This document shows, in pieces, positions 1-7,667 of a stretch of 15,698 nucleotides of DNA. The stretch's first letter is position 1. The number at the start of each line of letters is the position of its first letter. Source of the DNA: Candidatus Pelagibacter sp. Lineage in GTDB: Bacteria > Pseudomonadota > Alphaproteobacteria > Pelagibacterales > Pelagibacteraceae. Below the pieces are notes generated by a model that was not told where the DNA came from, searched no databases, and saw nothing but the letters and a program-made list of their open reading frames with translations. Position numbers and translations under genes: made by a program. The stretch covers positions 1 through 15,698 of the forward strand of contig JAOHFB010000015.1 of NCBI GenBank assembly GCA_028097785.1, in the 5' to 3' direction.

Positions 1-1506
1 GTTGGTGAAACTATTCCAGTATTATTAGAAAAAATTGAAGATAAACATGGTGAAGTGCTAGTTTCTGCTAGCAAAGCTCAAAAAATTAAAGGTTGGGACA
101 AGCTTGTTGAAGCTTACGAAAAAAATGAACCAATCATGGGTAAAATTACTTCAAAATGTAAAGGTGGATGTATCGTTGAACACATCGATACTGGCTCTCT
201 TATGTTTTTACCTGGATCACAAATTAGTGACAAACCATTAAAAGATATTAGTCACTTAATGAATGAACCTCAAAAATTTGCTCTAATAAAACTAGATAAA
301 GTTAGAGGTAATGCTTGTGTTTCAAGAAGAGAAATAATTTCATCATTTAAAAAAGAAGATAAAGCAAAAATTATCGAAAAATATAAAGTTGGAGATATCA
401 TCAAAGGTGCTGAGGTCAAAGGGTATAGTTCTTTTGGATGTTTCTTTAATGTTAATGGTGAGCTAGATGTGTTAGTTCATTTACAAGAAATTTCTTATTC
501 AAGGGTTAATCATCCAGATGAAGTTTTTAACATCGGTGAAAAACATGATTTAAAAGTAATCACAGTAGATAAAGAAAAGCTACAAGTTGGCTGTTCTGTA
601 AAACAACTATCTCCAGATCCTTTTGAACATATCGAAAACTATGAATTAAATAAAATTTATAAAGTTAAAGTTGTAAAACTAATGGACTTTGGTGCTTTCT
701 GTGAACTAGAGCCAGGACTTACTACTTTACTTCACTCAAGTGAACTAAGTTGGACTAAGAAAAATATTTCAGCTAAGAAAATGTTTAAAGTTGGAGATGA
801 GATTGATTGTATAATTACTGAAATTGATAAAGATAAAAGACGTGTTGCAATTTCACATAGATTAACTCAAGACAATCCTTTTGAAACTTTTGAAACAAAA
901 TATCCTGTTGGAACAATTGTTGAAGGTGAAGTGGTAAATAAAAATGAATACTCACTATTTGTTAAAGTTGAAGACTTAGATGTAGATGCATTTTTACACT
1001 GCAATGATTTAACTTATCTAAACAATGGTGAACAAGAGTTAGAGAAGTACAAAAAAGGTGATAAGATTAAAGTTAAAGTGCTTGAAGTAAAAGCTTCAGA
1101 GCAAAAAATTAGAGTTGGTTTAAGACAAACTCAAACAGATCCTTTTGACTGGTTTAAAGATAAGTCTAAAAACCAAACAATTACGGTTAAAGTAATATCT
1201 ACAGACAACAAAGGTTTAACAGTTAGACCTGAAGGTTGTGAAATGGATTTTCAAATTAAAAAATCAGCAATCGCAATTAATGCAGCTGATGCTAGACCAA
1301 GCAGATGGACAGGTGGAGAAAAACTTGACTGTGCAATAGCTGATCTTGATTTAGATAAGAGAAAAGCAACTTTAAGTATTAAATTATTGGAAGAAATTGA
1401 GAAAAAAGAAGCTCTAGATAAATATGGATCTGAAGGTTCAGGTAAAAACTTACCGTTCTCATCTCTTTCTGAAGATTTAAAGAAAAAAGAAGAAGATAAA
1501 GAGTAA
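1..1506 (+). CDS. rpsA: 30S ribosomal protein S1 (5'-truncated by window edge)
   Basis: S1 binds mRNA on the small ribosomal subunit and helps start translation, especially of messages with weak Shine-Dalgarno sites. The frame is open from base 1, so the gene begins before the window; a GTG at 55 is internal. The 501 visible residues hold the end of the first S1 domain and then five OB-fold S1 repeats. Repeats three to five begin near VGDIIKGAEV, NKIYKVKVVK and VGTIVEGEVV, and the fourth carries the typical FGAFCEL strand. Perhaps 60-70 N-terminal residues are missing, judged from the usual six-domain length. The tail is rich in Lys and Glu. The stop at 1504-1506 is followed after 14 bases by ihfB, the same rpsA-ihfB order as in many proteobacteria. 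Identification is firm. Confidence 0.97.
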   Translation, partial: VGETIPVLLEKIEDKHGEVLVSASKAQKIKGWDKLVEAYEKNEPIMGKITSKCKGGCIVEHIDTGSLMFLPGSQISDKPLKDISHLMNEPQKFALIKLDKVRGNACVSRREIISSFKKEDKAKIIEKYKVGDIIKGAEVKGYSSFGCFFNVNGELDVLVHLQEISYSRVNHPDEVFNIGEKHDLKVITVDKEKLQVGCSVKQLSPDPFEHIENYELNKIYKVKVVKLMDFGAFCELEPGLTTLLHSSELSWTKKNISAKKMFKVGDEIDCIITEIDKDKRRVAISHRLTQDNPFETFETKYPVGTIVEGEVVNKNEYSLFVKVEDLDVDAFLHCNDLTYLNNGEQELEKYKKGDKIKVKVLEVKASEQKIRVGLRQTQTDPFDWFKDKSKNQTITVKVISTDNKGLTVRPEGCEMDFQIKKSAIAINAADARPSRWTGGEKLDCAIADLDLDKRKATLSIKLLEEIEKKEALDKYGSEGSGKNLPFSSLSEDLKKKEEDKE

Positions 1507-1508
1507 AC

Positions 1509-1514
1509 AGAAGA
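1509..1514 (+). promoter_or_regulatory. Ribosome binding site of ihfB
   Basis: AGAAGA, six bases before the TTG start codon at 1521. It is purine-rich but not a perfect Shine-Dalgarno match. It supports the TTG as the true start because no ATG precedes the conserved HU/IHF N terminus. Confidence 0.5.
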
Positions 1515-1520
1515 TTTAAA

Positions 1521-1811
1521 TTGGCTATTGTAAAATCAAAGCTTTTAAAACAACTCTCCGAAAACTATCCCAATTTTCTAAAAAAAGACCTCGAAAAGTT
1601 TACCAACATAATTTTAAACGAAATTAAACGTGCCCTTAAAAGAGGTGACCGTGTTGAACTTAGAGGTTTTGGAGTTTTTTCAACCAATATCCAGAAAGCA
1701 AGGATCAGCAGAAACCCTAAAACAGGCGAAAAGGTAAATACACCAGAAAAGAAAACAATTCACTTTAAAATGTCAAAAGATTTGTTTAAAAAATTAAACG
1801 ATGAAACATAA
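1521..1811 (+). CDS. ihfB: Integration host factor subunit beta (HU/IHF family), TTG start
   Basis: A 96-residue DNA-bending protein of the HU/IHF family, normally the beta partner of IHF alpha in nucleoid architecture, recombination and transcription. The family signature is plain: GDRVELRGFGVF at residues 42-53 and the DNA-intercalating arm with RNPKTGEKV around residues 64-72. The start is TTG; it gives the expected N terminus, and an AGAAGA sequence lies six bases upstream. No ATG is available before conserved residues. The beta assignment rests on its position just after rpsA and on the RGFGVF/RNPKTGE wording; a single HU cannot be fully excluded. Its last 11 bases overlap the pyrF start. 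Confidence 0.92.
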   Translation: MAIVKSKLLKQLSENYPNFLKKDLEKFTNIILNEIKRALKRGDRVELRGFGVFSTNIQKARISRNPKTGEKVNTPEKKTIHFKMSKDLFKKLNDET

Positions 1812-2493
1812 AAACATTTTTGTTGCTTGTGATACTTCTAATTTAAGTGAAATAAAAAAAATTATAAAACAAACTCAGACAAATAAACTTAAAGTTACCC
1901 CTAAATTTGGCTTGCAATTTTTTTACTCTAAAAATGGAAGAAAGTTTTTAGAAAATTTTAAAAAAGACTTTTGGCTTGATTTAAAAATTAACGATATTCC
2001 ACAGACCGCTTTATCAGCAGTAGATAGTTTAAAAGATTTAAAAAGATGTAAATATATAACTGTTCATGCAAATGGAGGTCTTGAGATGTTAAGGGCCATT
2101 AAAAAGAAAGCTAAATCAATTAATAAAGATTTAAAAGTTCTTGGGGTTACTATTTTAACAAGTCTGAATAAAAAATCACTTAAAGAAATTGGACACACAA
2201 AATCTGTTGAACAATTAGTATTAAAACAAGCTGGATTGATTAAAAAATCAGGTTGCGATGGTATTGTTTGCTCTGCACAAGAAGCAAAAATGGTTAGAAA
2301 AAAATATAAAAACTTATTTATTGTCACCCCTGGAATAAGATTGCCTGGAGATAGTGCGAACGATCAATCAAGAGTAATGACTCCTAACGATGCTTTTAAA
2401 AATAAAGTCTCTGGAATAGTAATGGGAAGATCATTAATTAAAGGAAATATCAAAAATAATACTCAAAGATTAATTGACCACTTAAATAAATGA
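1801..2493 (+). CDS. pyrF: Orotidine 5'-phosphate decarboxylase
   Basis: Decarboxylates OMP to UMP, the last step of de novo pyrimidine synthesis, in the cytosol. The 230-residue product is the usual length for the bacterial short form, a single TIM barrel. Visible active-site parts: D11 in VACDTSN, K35, the catalytic D60-x-K62-x-x-D65 array in LDLKINDIPQT, the VTPGIR strand (175-180), and the phosphate-binding GRS near residues 209-211. The ATG at 1801 lies inside the last codons of ihfB (11-base overlap), and the stop shares ATGA with trpF. This suggests translational coupling within the long operon. No transcriptional signal of its own is visible. Confidence 0.96.
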   Translation: MKHKNIFVACDTSNLSEIKKIIKQTQTNKLKVTPKFGLQFFYSKNGRKFLENFKKDFWLDLKINDIPQTALSAVDSLKDLKRCKYITVHANGGLEMLRAIKKKAKSINKDLKVLGVTILTSLNKKSLKEIGHTKSVEQLVLKQAGLIKKSGCDGIVCSAQEAKMVRKKYKNLFIVTPGIRLPGDSANDQSRVMTPNDAFKNKVSGIVMGRSLIKGNIKNNTQRLIDHLNK

Positions 2494-3119
2494 TTAAGGG
2501 CTCTAAAATCTGTGGGATTTCAGATCTTGATACTCTTAATTTTATAATCAATCATCCCTATCCACCTCAATTTATTGGCTTCATTTGTAACTATAAAAAA
2601 AGCTCAAGATATGTTGAGGTAGAACAGTTAAATGAATTATTAAATTTAGATAAAAAAAAATCTAATTTTGTTGCAGTGCTTGTAAAACCAGATGAAACTA
2701 TTTTAGAACAAATTAAACATCTGCCTTTTGATTATTATCAAATTTATGACTGCACCCCTGATGAAATAAAAGAAATTAAGCAAAAATATAATAAGAAAAT
2801 CATTACTGCTCTAACTATAAAAGATGAGACTGACGTTGAAAAATATCAATTATTTTCTGAGGTGACTGATATTTATTTATTTGATAGCAAAGGTTACGAA
2901 AAAAGTATGGCCTTTGACCACTCACTTATTGAAAAAATAAAGATCAATAAACCATTAATGATAGCAGGAAATATTCAGGTAAATGATAATCTTGATAATT
3001 ATAAAAAAATAGCAGATATTATAGATATATCTGGGGGTCTTGAGACTTCTGGGATAAAAGATAAATCCAAAATAGATATATTTTTAAACAAGGTAGAACA
3101 GGTAAAAAATGAAACTTAA
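2490..3119 (+). CDS. trpF: Phosphoribosylanthranilate isomerase
   Basis: Catalyses the Amadori rearrangement of phosphoribosylanthranilate to CdRP in tryptophan synthesis. The 209-residue TIM barrel has the N-terminal KICGI motif with the catalytic Cys at residue 8, the SSRYV segment with R40, Q84 in the YYQIYD strand, and the general-acid Asp at 132 in YLFDS. It also has a phosphate-binding end region reading SGGLETSGIKD. The sequence is rather divergent between motifs (IAGNI instead of the usual LAGGL), but all expected catalytic residues are present. It starts in the ATGA overlap with pyrF and its last 11 bases overlap trpB, the direct pathway neighbour. Confidence 0.94.
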   Translation: MIKGSKICGISDLDTLNFIINHPYPPQFIGFICNYKKSSRYVEVEQLNELLNLDKKKSNFVAVLVKPDETILEQIKHLPFDYYQIYDCTPDEIKEIKQKYNKKIITALTIKDETDVEKYQLFSEVTDIYLFDSKGYEKSMAFDHSLIEKIKINKPLMIAGNIQVNDNLDNYKKIADIIDISGGLETSGIKDKSKIDIFLNKVEQVKNET

Positions 3120-4338
3120 AAAAGGAATTCCTTTAATTGATCAGCATAACCAATATGGCTTTTGGGGCGGTAAATTTGGAGGAAGCTTTATTCCTGAGAC
3201 ATTAAAAAAACCTGTAGAGGATTTAACAAACGAATTTAAAAAACTTAGAAAAGATAAAAAATTTTTAAAAAAAAGAGATTTTTATTTCAAAAACTATATT
3301 GGAACCCCTACTTCATTTGTAAAACTAGATAATCTAACTAATCATTTAGGTGGTGCTCAGATTTGGGCTAAGGTTGTCTCTGAGGCTAATGGAGGTGCAC
3401 ATAAAATATATAATGCAACTGTTCATGCGCTTATCTGTAAAGCAATGGGTAAGAAATATATCGTAGGCGATACTGGGGCCGGTTATGCAGGAAAAATGCT
3501 AAGTATGGCTGCTAAAAAATTTGGCCTTAAATGTAAGATATTTATGGGTGCAAAAGATATTAAAAGACAAAAGCCTAATTGTGATGCAATGAGAAAAAAT
3601 GGAGCCGAAATAGTTCCAGTTTATTCAGGTAGTCAAACACTAGTAGATGCCGTGAGTGAATGCATGAGATACTGGGTGTCTAATTGTGATAACACTCATA
3701 TGTGTGTTGGAAGCACTGTAGGACCTAATATATTTGTTAAAATTTGTGGTTGGAGTACCGCACAAATCTCTAGAGAATTAAAAGTGCAATTAAAATCAGA
3801 ATTTAAAAAAATTCCAAATAAAATCAAACTAATTAACTGCGTTGGTGGAGGAAGTTCTGCTTATGGTTTTTGGAGTGAATTTATTGATTACGATAGAAAG
3901 CAAATTGAATTAATTGGTGTTGAAGCTGGTGGACCTAAAAAATCAAAACTTCATGCAGCACCATTAAGTCGAAATGCTAAAATTGGAATTTTACATGGAG
4001 CAGCGTCTTATCTTTGTCAAAATAGTGAAGGACAAATCAATGATACAGAGTCGATTAGTGCTGGATTAGATTATCCAGGTGTTAGCCCTATTCATTGTTT
4101 TTTAAAAGATACTAAAAGAGCAAGGTATACTTATGCGACGGATGAGGATGCTCTTACTGCACATGTAATGGTTACAAAATATGAAAATTTAAATCCAAGT
4201 TTAGAACCTAGCCATGCATTTGCAGAAGCTATTAAAATTGCACCTAAATTGAGCAAAGACACAATCATCATTGTTAATTCATGTGGGGATGCAAAAAAAG
4301 ATCGAGATATTTTAAGAGAAAGATTAGGTAAAAGATAA
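3109..4338 (+). CDS. trpB: Tryptophan synthase beta chain, divergent active site
   Basis: PLP enzyme that joins indole to L-serine to make tryptophan, working as alpha2-beta2 with TrpA. The 409 residues align along the whole family: GGSFIPETL near the N terminus, Schiff-base lysine K99 in GGAHK, MGAKD (D150) and R153, phosphate loop GGGSS (246-250), SISAGLDYPGV (315-325), and E366 in SLEPSHA. Several residues that are nearly invariant in TrpB differ. Using Salmonella numbers, E109 is Asp (D121), Q114-H115 are Tyr-Ala (126-127), N236 is Ser (250), S377 is Cys (392) and K167 is Val (179). The gene overlaps trpF by 11 bases and shares one base (TAATG) with trpA, so a TrpB role is by far the likeliest. 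Whether kinetics or substrate choice differ is unknown. Confidence 0.93.
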   Translation: MKLKKGIPLIDQHNQYGFWGGKFGGSFIPETLKKPVEDLTNEFKKLRKDKKFLKKRDFYFKNYIGTPTSFVKLDNLTNHLGGAQIWAKVVSEANGGAHKIYNATVHALICKAMGKKYIVGDTGAGYAGKMLSMAAKKFGLKCKIFMGAKDIKRQKPNCDAMRKNGAEIVPVYSGSQTLVDAVSECMRYWVSNCDNTHMCVGSTVGPNIFVKICGWSTAQISRELKVQLKSEFKKIPNKIKLINCVGGGSSAYGFWSEFIDYDRKQIELIGVEAGGPKKSKLHAAPLSRNAKIGILHGAASYLCQNSEGQINDTESISAGLDYPGVSPIHCFLKDTKRARYTYATDEDALTAHVMVTKYENLNPSLEPSHAFAEAIKIAPKLSKDTIIIVNSCGDAKKDRDILRERLGKR

Positions 4339-5138
4339 TGGCCTCTTTATTAAGTCAAGCATTTCAAAATGCAAAAAGTGAAAATAGACCTGCCCTACTT
4401 ACTTATACTGTTGCAGGAGATAACACTAAAAAGAAGTCACTAGAAATACTTAAATCAATTTCTAATTATGCAGACATCTGTGAACTAGGATTTCCTCACA
4501 ACACTCCCATTGCAGATGGAGGCCAAATTCAAACTAGTGCATATAGAGCAATTAAAAATGGAATTAAAATCAATGATGTTTTTTCAATAGCAAACGATTT
4601 TAAAAAATCAAAAAAAACTAAACCAATTATTTTGATGGGTTATTACAATATGATCTTTCAATATAATGAAAATAAATTTTTAGATAAATGTAAAAAAGTT
4701 AAAGTTGATGGTTTAATAGTGGTAGATCTTCCTTATCCTGAAAATAAAAAATTTGCAGCTAAATGTAAAAAAAGAGGAGTTAACTTTATTCAATTAGTTT
4801 CTCCAACCACATCTTCTGTAAGATTAAAAAAAATTATCAAAGACTCTCATGATATGGTCTATTACATTAGTATGCTATCAACTACTGGAGGAAAACTAAA
4901 AGTTTCTCCTAAAAAAATACTTGAAAGATACAGCAAAATTAAAAATCACAATAAATCTAAAAATGTTGTCATCGGATTTGGAATTACAGAAAAAACTATA
5001 AAATCACTTAAAAAAGCTGATGGATTAGTAGTTGGAAGTGCAATTTGCAAAGAAATTTCAAACTCTATTAAAAAGAGACAAAATCCTGTCACAAATGTTA
5101 CTAATATTGTGAAGAGATTAAAAAATAAAATTAAATGA
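4338..5138 (+). CDS. trpA: Tryptophan synthase alpha chain
   Basis: Cleaves indole-3-glycerol phosphate to indole and glyceraldehyde 3-phosphate and channels indole to TrpB. The 266-residue TIM barrel keeps the two catalytic acids at exactly the Salmonella positions, E49 (CELGFP) and D60 (IADG), plus Y175 and the loop-6 T183-G184. Other family strands are clear: GYYNMIF, VDGLIVVDLP, IGFGIT and DGLVVGSAI. The segment usually read as PFSDP is PHNTP here, so the interface residue Asp56 is Thr. This matches the loss of its partner Lys in TrpB. The start overlaps the trpB stop by one base, and the stop shares ATGA with accD. Confidence 0.96.
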   Translation: MASLLSQAFQNAKSENRPALLTYTVAGDNTKKKSLEILKSISNYADICELGFPHNTPIADGGQIQTSAYRAIKNGIKINDVFSIANDFKKSKKTKPIILMGYYNMIFQYNENKFLDKCKKVKVDGLIVVDLPYPENKKFAAKCKKRGVNFIQLVSPTTSSVRLKKIIKDSHDMVYYISMLSTTGGKLKVSPKKILERYSKIKNHNKSKNVVIGFGITEKTIKSLKKADGLVVGSAICKEISNSIKKRQNPVTNVTNIVKRLKNKIK

Positions 5139-6064
5139 ATTGGATTACCAAAATAATAAAAGCTGGGGAAAAGATAAAAACTGCTTTTCATGAACGAGCT
5201 ACAAAAGAAGATATCGCAAAAAGTGATTGGACCAGTTGTTGTAGAGGCCCCATTCTTAAAAAAGATTTAGAGCAAAACTTATGGGTTTGCCCAGATTGTA
5301 ATAAGCATCATCGAATTAAACCAAGCCAAAGATTTGATATTTTATTTGGTAAAAATAATTATGAAGTATTTAAGACCCCAATTCCAAAAGATGATCCATT
5401 AAATTGGACAGACTCTAAATCTTACAAAGACAGATTAAAAGCTGCTCGTAAAAAGACGGGTATGGAATGTGGAATGATGGTTGCATGTGGGTCTATTAAT
5501 AACATCAAGATTACCGCAGTTGCATCTGACTTTGATTTTCTAGGAGCTTCAATGGCTGCTGCTGAAGGAGAAGCTTTTTTATATGGAATTCAGCATGCAA
5601 TAGAAAACAGAACTCCTTTTTTATGTATAAGTGCTGGGGGCGGAATGAGAATGATGGAAAGTTTAATTTCACTCTCTCAAATGACTAGAACAACCCTTGC
5701 AATCAATGAATTAAAGAAAAATGGTTTACCTTATCTAGTTTGCATTACGGATCCAACAGCGGGTGGTATTACTGCTTCTTATGCAATGTTAGGAGATATT
5801 CATATCGCTGAACCTGGTGCACTAATTGCATTCGCTGGTGCTAGAGTTATTCAAGGAACAGTTAAAGAAGAATTGCCTGAAGGATTTCAGAAAAGTGAAT
5901 ATGTGGAAAAAACAGGTTTTGTTGATTTAATTGTTGAGCGTAAAGATCTTGCATCCAAAATAGGAACTTTATTATCAATATTGTTAAAGCAAAATTCTGT
6001 TATAAGTTCTGAGCAAAATGAAACTTCAGAAAATAGTCAGTCGCTTACAAGAGCTGCATCCTAA
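5135..6064 (+). CDS. accD: Acetyl-CoA carboxylase carboxyltransferase subunit beta
   Basis: With AccA it moves the carboxyl group from biotin to acetyl-CoA to form malonyl-CoA for fatty acid synthesis. The 309 residues show the standard start MNWITK, an N-terminal zinc-ribbon region (about 33-60), then a crotonase-fold carboxyltransferase domain. The latter contains GGGMRMMESL, DPTAGGITASYAMLGD, EPGALIAFAGARV and LPEGFQKSEY. The zinc ribbon is imperfect: C52-P-D-C55 is intact, but the first pair reads C35-C36-R-G38, so the second expected Cys is Gly. Many alphaproteobacteria have lost this ribbon altogether, so this may be a partial stage of that loss. Position between trpA and folC is the conserved alphaproteobacterial order. 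Confidence 0.96.
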   Translation: MNWITKIIKAGEKIKTAFHERATKEDIAKSDWTSCCRGPILKKDLEQNLWVCPDCNKHHRIKPSQRFDILFGKNNYEVFKTPIPKDDPLNWTDSKSYKDRLKAARKKTGMECGMMVACGSINNIKITAVASDFDFLGASMAAAEGEAFLYGIQHAIENRTPFLCISAGGGMRMMESLISLSQMTRTTLAINELKKNGLPYLVCITDPTAGGITASYAMLGDIHIAEPGALIAFAGARVIQGTVKEELPEGFQKSEYVEKTGFVDLIVERKDLASKIGTLLSILLKQNSVISSEQNETSENSQSLTRAAS

Positions 6065-7286
6065 AGAAATAGATCTTAGTTTAGATCGTATTCAAAATCT
6101 CTGTCAAAGATTAGGTAATCCTCAAGATAAACTTAGAGCAATTTCAATTGTAGGAACCAATGGAAAGTATTCAACCATTCAAGCAATGTTTGCTATTTTA
6201 AAAGAAGCAAATATTAAATGTAATATTTACACAAGCCCTCATATCAAAAGTATTAATGAACGTTTTGTTTTTAATAATGAAGAGCTTAATGATGAAGAGC
6301 TCGCAAGTTTATTTGAAGAAATTGAAAGTGCTAACAATAATGAGCCTATTACTTTTTTTGAGATATTAACTGCAGCTTACTTTTTAAAAGCTTCTCAATA
6401 TCCAGATAATATCAATCTAATAGAAACTGGCTTATTTCATAGGTTTGACGCGACTAATATCCTTAAAACTAATCTAGCAAGTATTGTAACTTCTATTGGC
6501 CTCGATCATTTAGATTGGCTACCTAAAAATGAACAAACTGTTGAAAAAATTATTTATGAAAAAACTTCAACTCTTTTAAATTCAAATATTATAGTTGCAA
6601 AACAAAGTTCTAAAGAAATTACAGATAGTATTAAAAAAACAATATCAAATAATAGTTCAAACAAATTTTTTCATAATGAAAATTATAGTTTTACAATGAA
6701 AGAAAATGATTTCTTTTATTATGAAGATCAATTGGGTGGAATAAAATTGCCAATGCCTAATGTTAAAGGTCAATTTCAATTAGAAAATATCTCTACAGCT
6801 ATTGCAACGTTAAGAACTATAAAAGATTTTGATTTAAAAGATGAAAATATCAAACATGGAATTACAAAAATAAACAGTATTGCAAGATTACAGGAAATTA
6901 AATCAGGTAAACTTAAAGAGCTTGCAAAAGATCATCAACTTTTTGTTGATGGCTCACATAATCCTTTAGGCGCAAAAGTATTAAATGAATATCTAGAAAG
7001 TTTAAATTGTAATAAACACATCATCTTAGGAATGATGGCTAATAAAGATCATAATGAATACATGAGTTACTTTAAAGATGTTAAAACCTTGACCACTATA
7101 GATATCCCCAATCAACCAAACTCCATTAAAGGAAAAGAGCTTAAAGATAAGCTAAATAGCTTCAAAAATATCAATTACCAAGAAAGTATACAGGATGCTA
7201 TCAGGTCAATTCCAGTCAAGGAAAACGATATTGTCCTAATTACTGGATCTTTATATCTTGCTGGGGAAGTATTGAATTTAAATTAG
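6018..7286 (+). CDS. folC: Bifunctional folylpolyglutamate synthase / dihydrofolate synthase
   Basis: Adds L-glutamate to dihydropteroate and to folates using ATP. The 422-residue Mur-ligase-type protein has the N-terminal LHPKEIDLSLDR segment, the P-loop region VGTNGKYST (45-53), SIGLDHLDWL (159-168), DGSHNP (311-316) and a C-terminal TGSLYLAGEVL. Two motifs depart from the common form: GTNGKYS instead of GTNGKGS, and GLFHRFDATN instead of GLGGRLDATN. The ATG at 6018 gives the conserved N terminus, so the 47-base overlap with the end of accD is real coding in two frames. The stop overlaps the trxA stop on the other strand, leaving no room for a terminator between them. Confidence 0.94.
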   Translation: MKLQKIVSRLQELHPKEIDLSLDRIQNLCQRLGNPQDKLRAISIVGTNGKYSTIQAMFAILKEANIKCNIYTSPHIKSINERFVFNNEELNDEELASLFEEIESANNNEPITFFEILTAAYFLKASQYPDNINLIETGLFHRFDATNILKTNLASIVTSIGLDHLDWLPKNEQTVEKIIYEKTSTLLNSNIIVAKQSSKEITDSIKKTISNNSSNKFFHNENYSFTMKENDFFYYEDQLGGIKLPMPNVKGQFQLENISTAIATLRTIKDFDLKDENIKHGITKINSIARLQEIKSGKLKELAKDHQLFVDGSHNPLGAKVLNEYLESLNCNKHIILGMMANKDHNEYMSYFKDVKTLTTIDIPNQPNSIKGKELKDKLNSFKNINYQESIQDAIRSIPVKENDIVLITGSLYLAGEVLNLN

Positions 7287-7600
7287 ATATTTTTATCTAA
7301 AAATTCTTTCATGTGGCTTTCAGGAACTCCACCAACTTTTCTATCTACTTCAACACCTTTTTTGTAGATAATAACTGTCGGCACACCTCTAATTCCTGCA
7401 GCACTTCCAGTATTAATCCCACCGTCTTCGATGTCAGCGTAATAGAAACCAGCTTTATCTTTATATTCGTCTGAAAGCTTAGTCATTACCGGAATAAGAG
7501 CTTTACAGGGTCCACACCAAGCAGCTGAGAACTGGATAACTGAAATATCTTCGTTTTTTATTTTACTATCAAAATCTTCGTCTTTAAAATCATTAAGCAT
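7283..7600 (-). CDS. trxA: Thioredoxin
   Basis: A 105-residue cytosolic dithiol reductase that reduces protein disulfides and serves enzymes such as ribonucleotide reductase. The active site is WCGPCK with C29 and C32, and the cis-proline loop GVPT has P74. The length is typical and there is no signal peptide. The segment between them reads ADIEDGG instead of the usual VDENP-type stretch, a mild variation. In many alphaproteobacteria trxA follows folC on the same strand. Here it lies next to folC but points the other way, and the two stop codons overlap. The bases directly before the ATG show no Shine-Dalgarno sequence, and a promoter-like pair ends six bases upstream, so a leaderless message is possible. 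Confidence 0.97.
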   Translation of the reverse strand: MLNDFKDEDFDSKIKNEDISVIQFSAAWCGPCKALIPVMTKLSDEYKDKAGFYYADIEDGGINTGSAAGIRGVPTVIIYKKGVEVDRKVGGVPESHMKEFLDKNI

Positions 7601-7606
7601 ATATCT

Positions 7607-7634
7607 GATATAATTGATTCAATTTATTATTCAA
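7607..7634 (-). promoter_or_regulatory. Possible trxA promoter
   Basis: Reading the minus strand, TTGAAT (7634-7629) and TATATC (7612-7607) are separated by 16 bases. Transcription would begin at or very near the trxA ATG at 7600, giving a leaderless or nearly leaderless mRNA. In DNA this AT-rich such matches arise often by chance, so this is tentative. Confidence 0.3.
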
Positions 7635-7667
7635 TGGGCAAAAACTGACTTTTTTTGATTTATTAAA

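Noticed and set aside
2064..2327. Minus-strand 87-codon frame
   Set aside because: Antisense to pyrF and without recognisable features.
2490..3200. A trp attenuator or leader peptide before the trp genes
   Set aside because: trpF begins inside the pyrF stop codon and trpB inside trpF; there is no leader region.
4946..5191. Minus-strand 81-codon frame
   Set aside because: Antisense to the trpA-accD junction; its hydrophobic look comes from AT-rich, Lys-rich coding on the other strand.
7637..7657. CAAAAA...TTTTTTTG repeat as a terminator after sbcB
   Set aside because: The stem would be nearly all A-T pairs with no GC core, so it is too weak and expected by chance in this composition.
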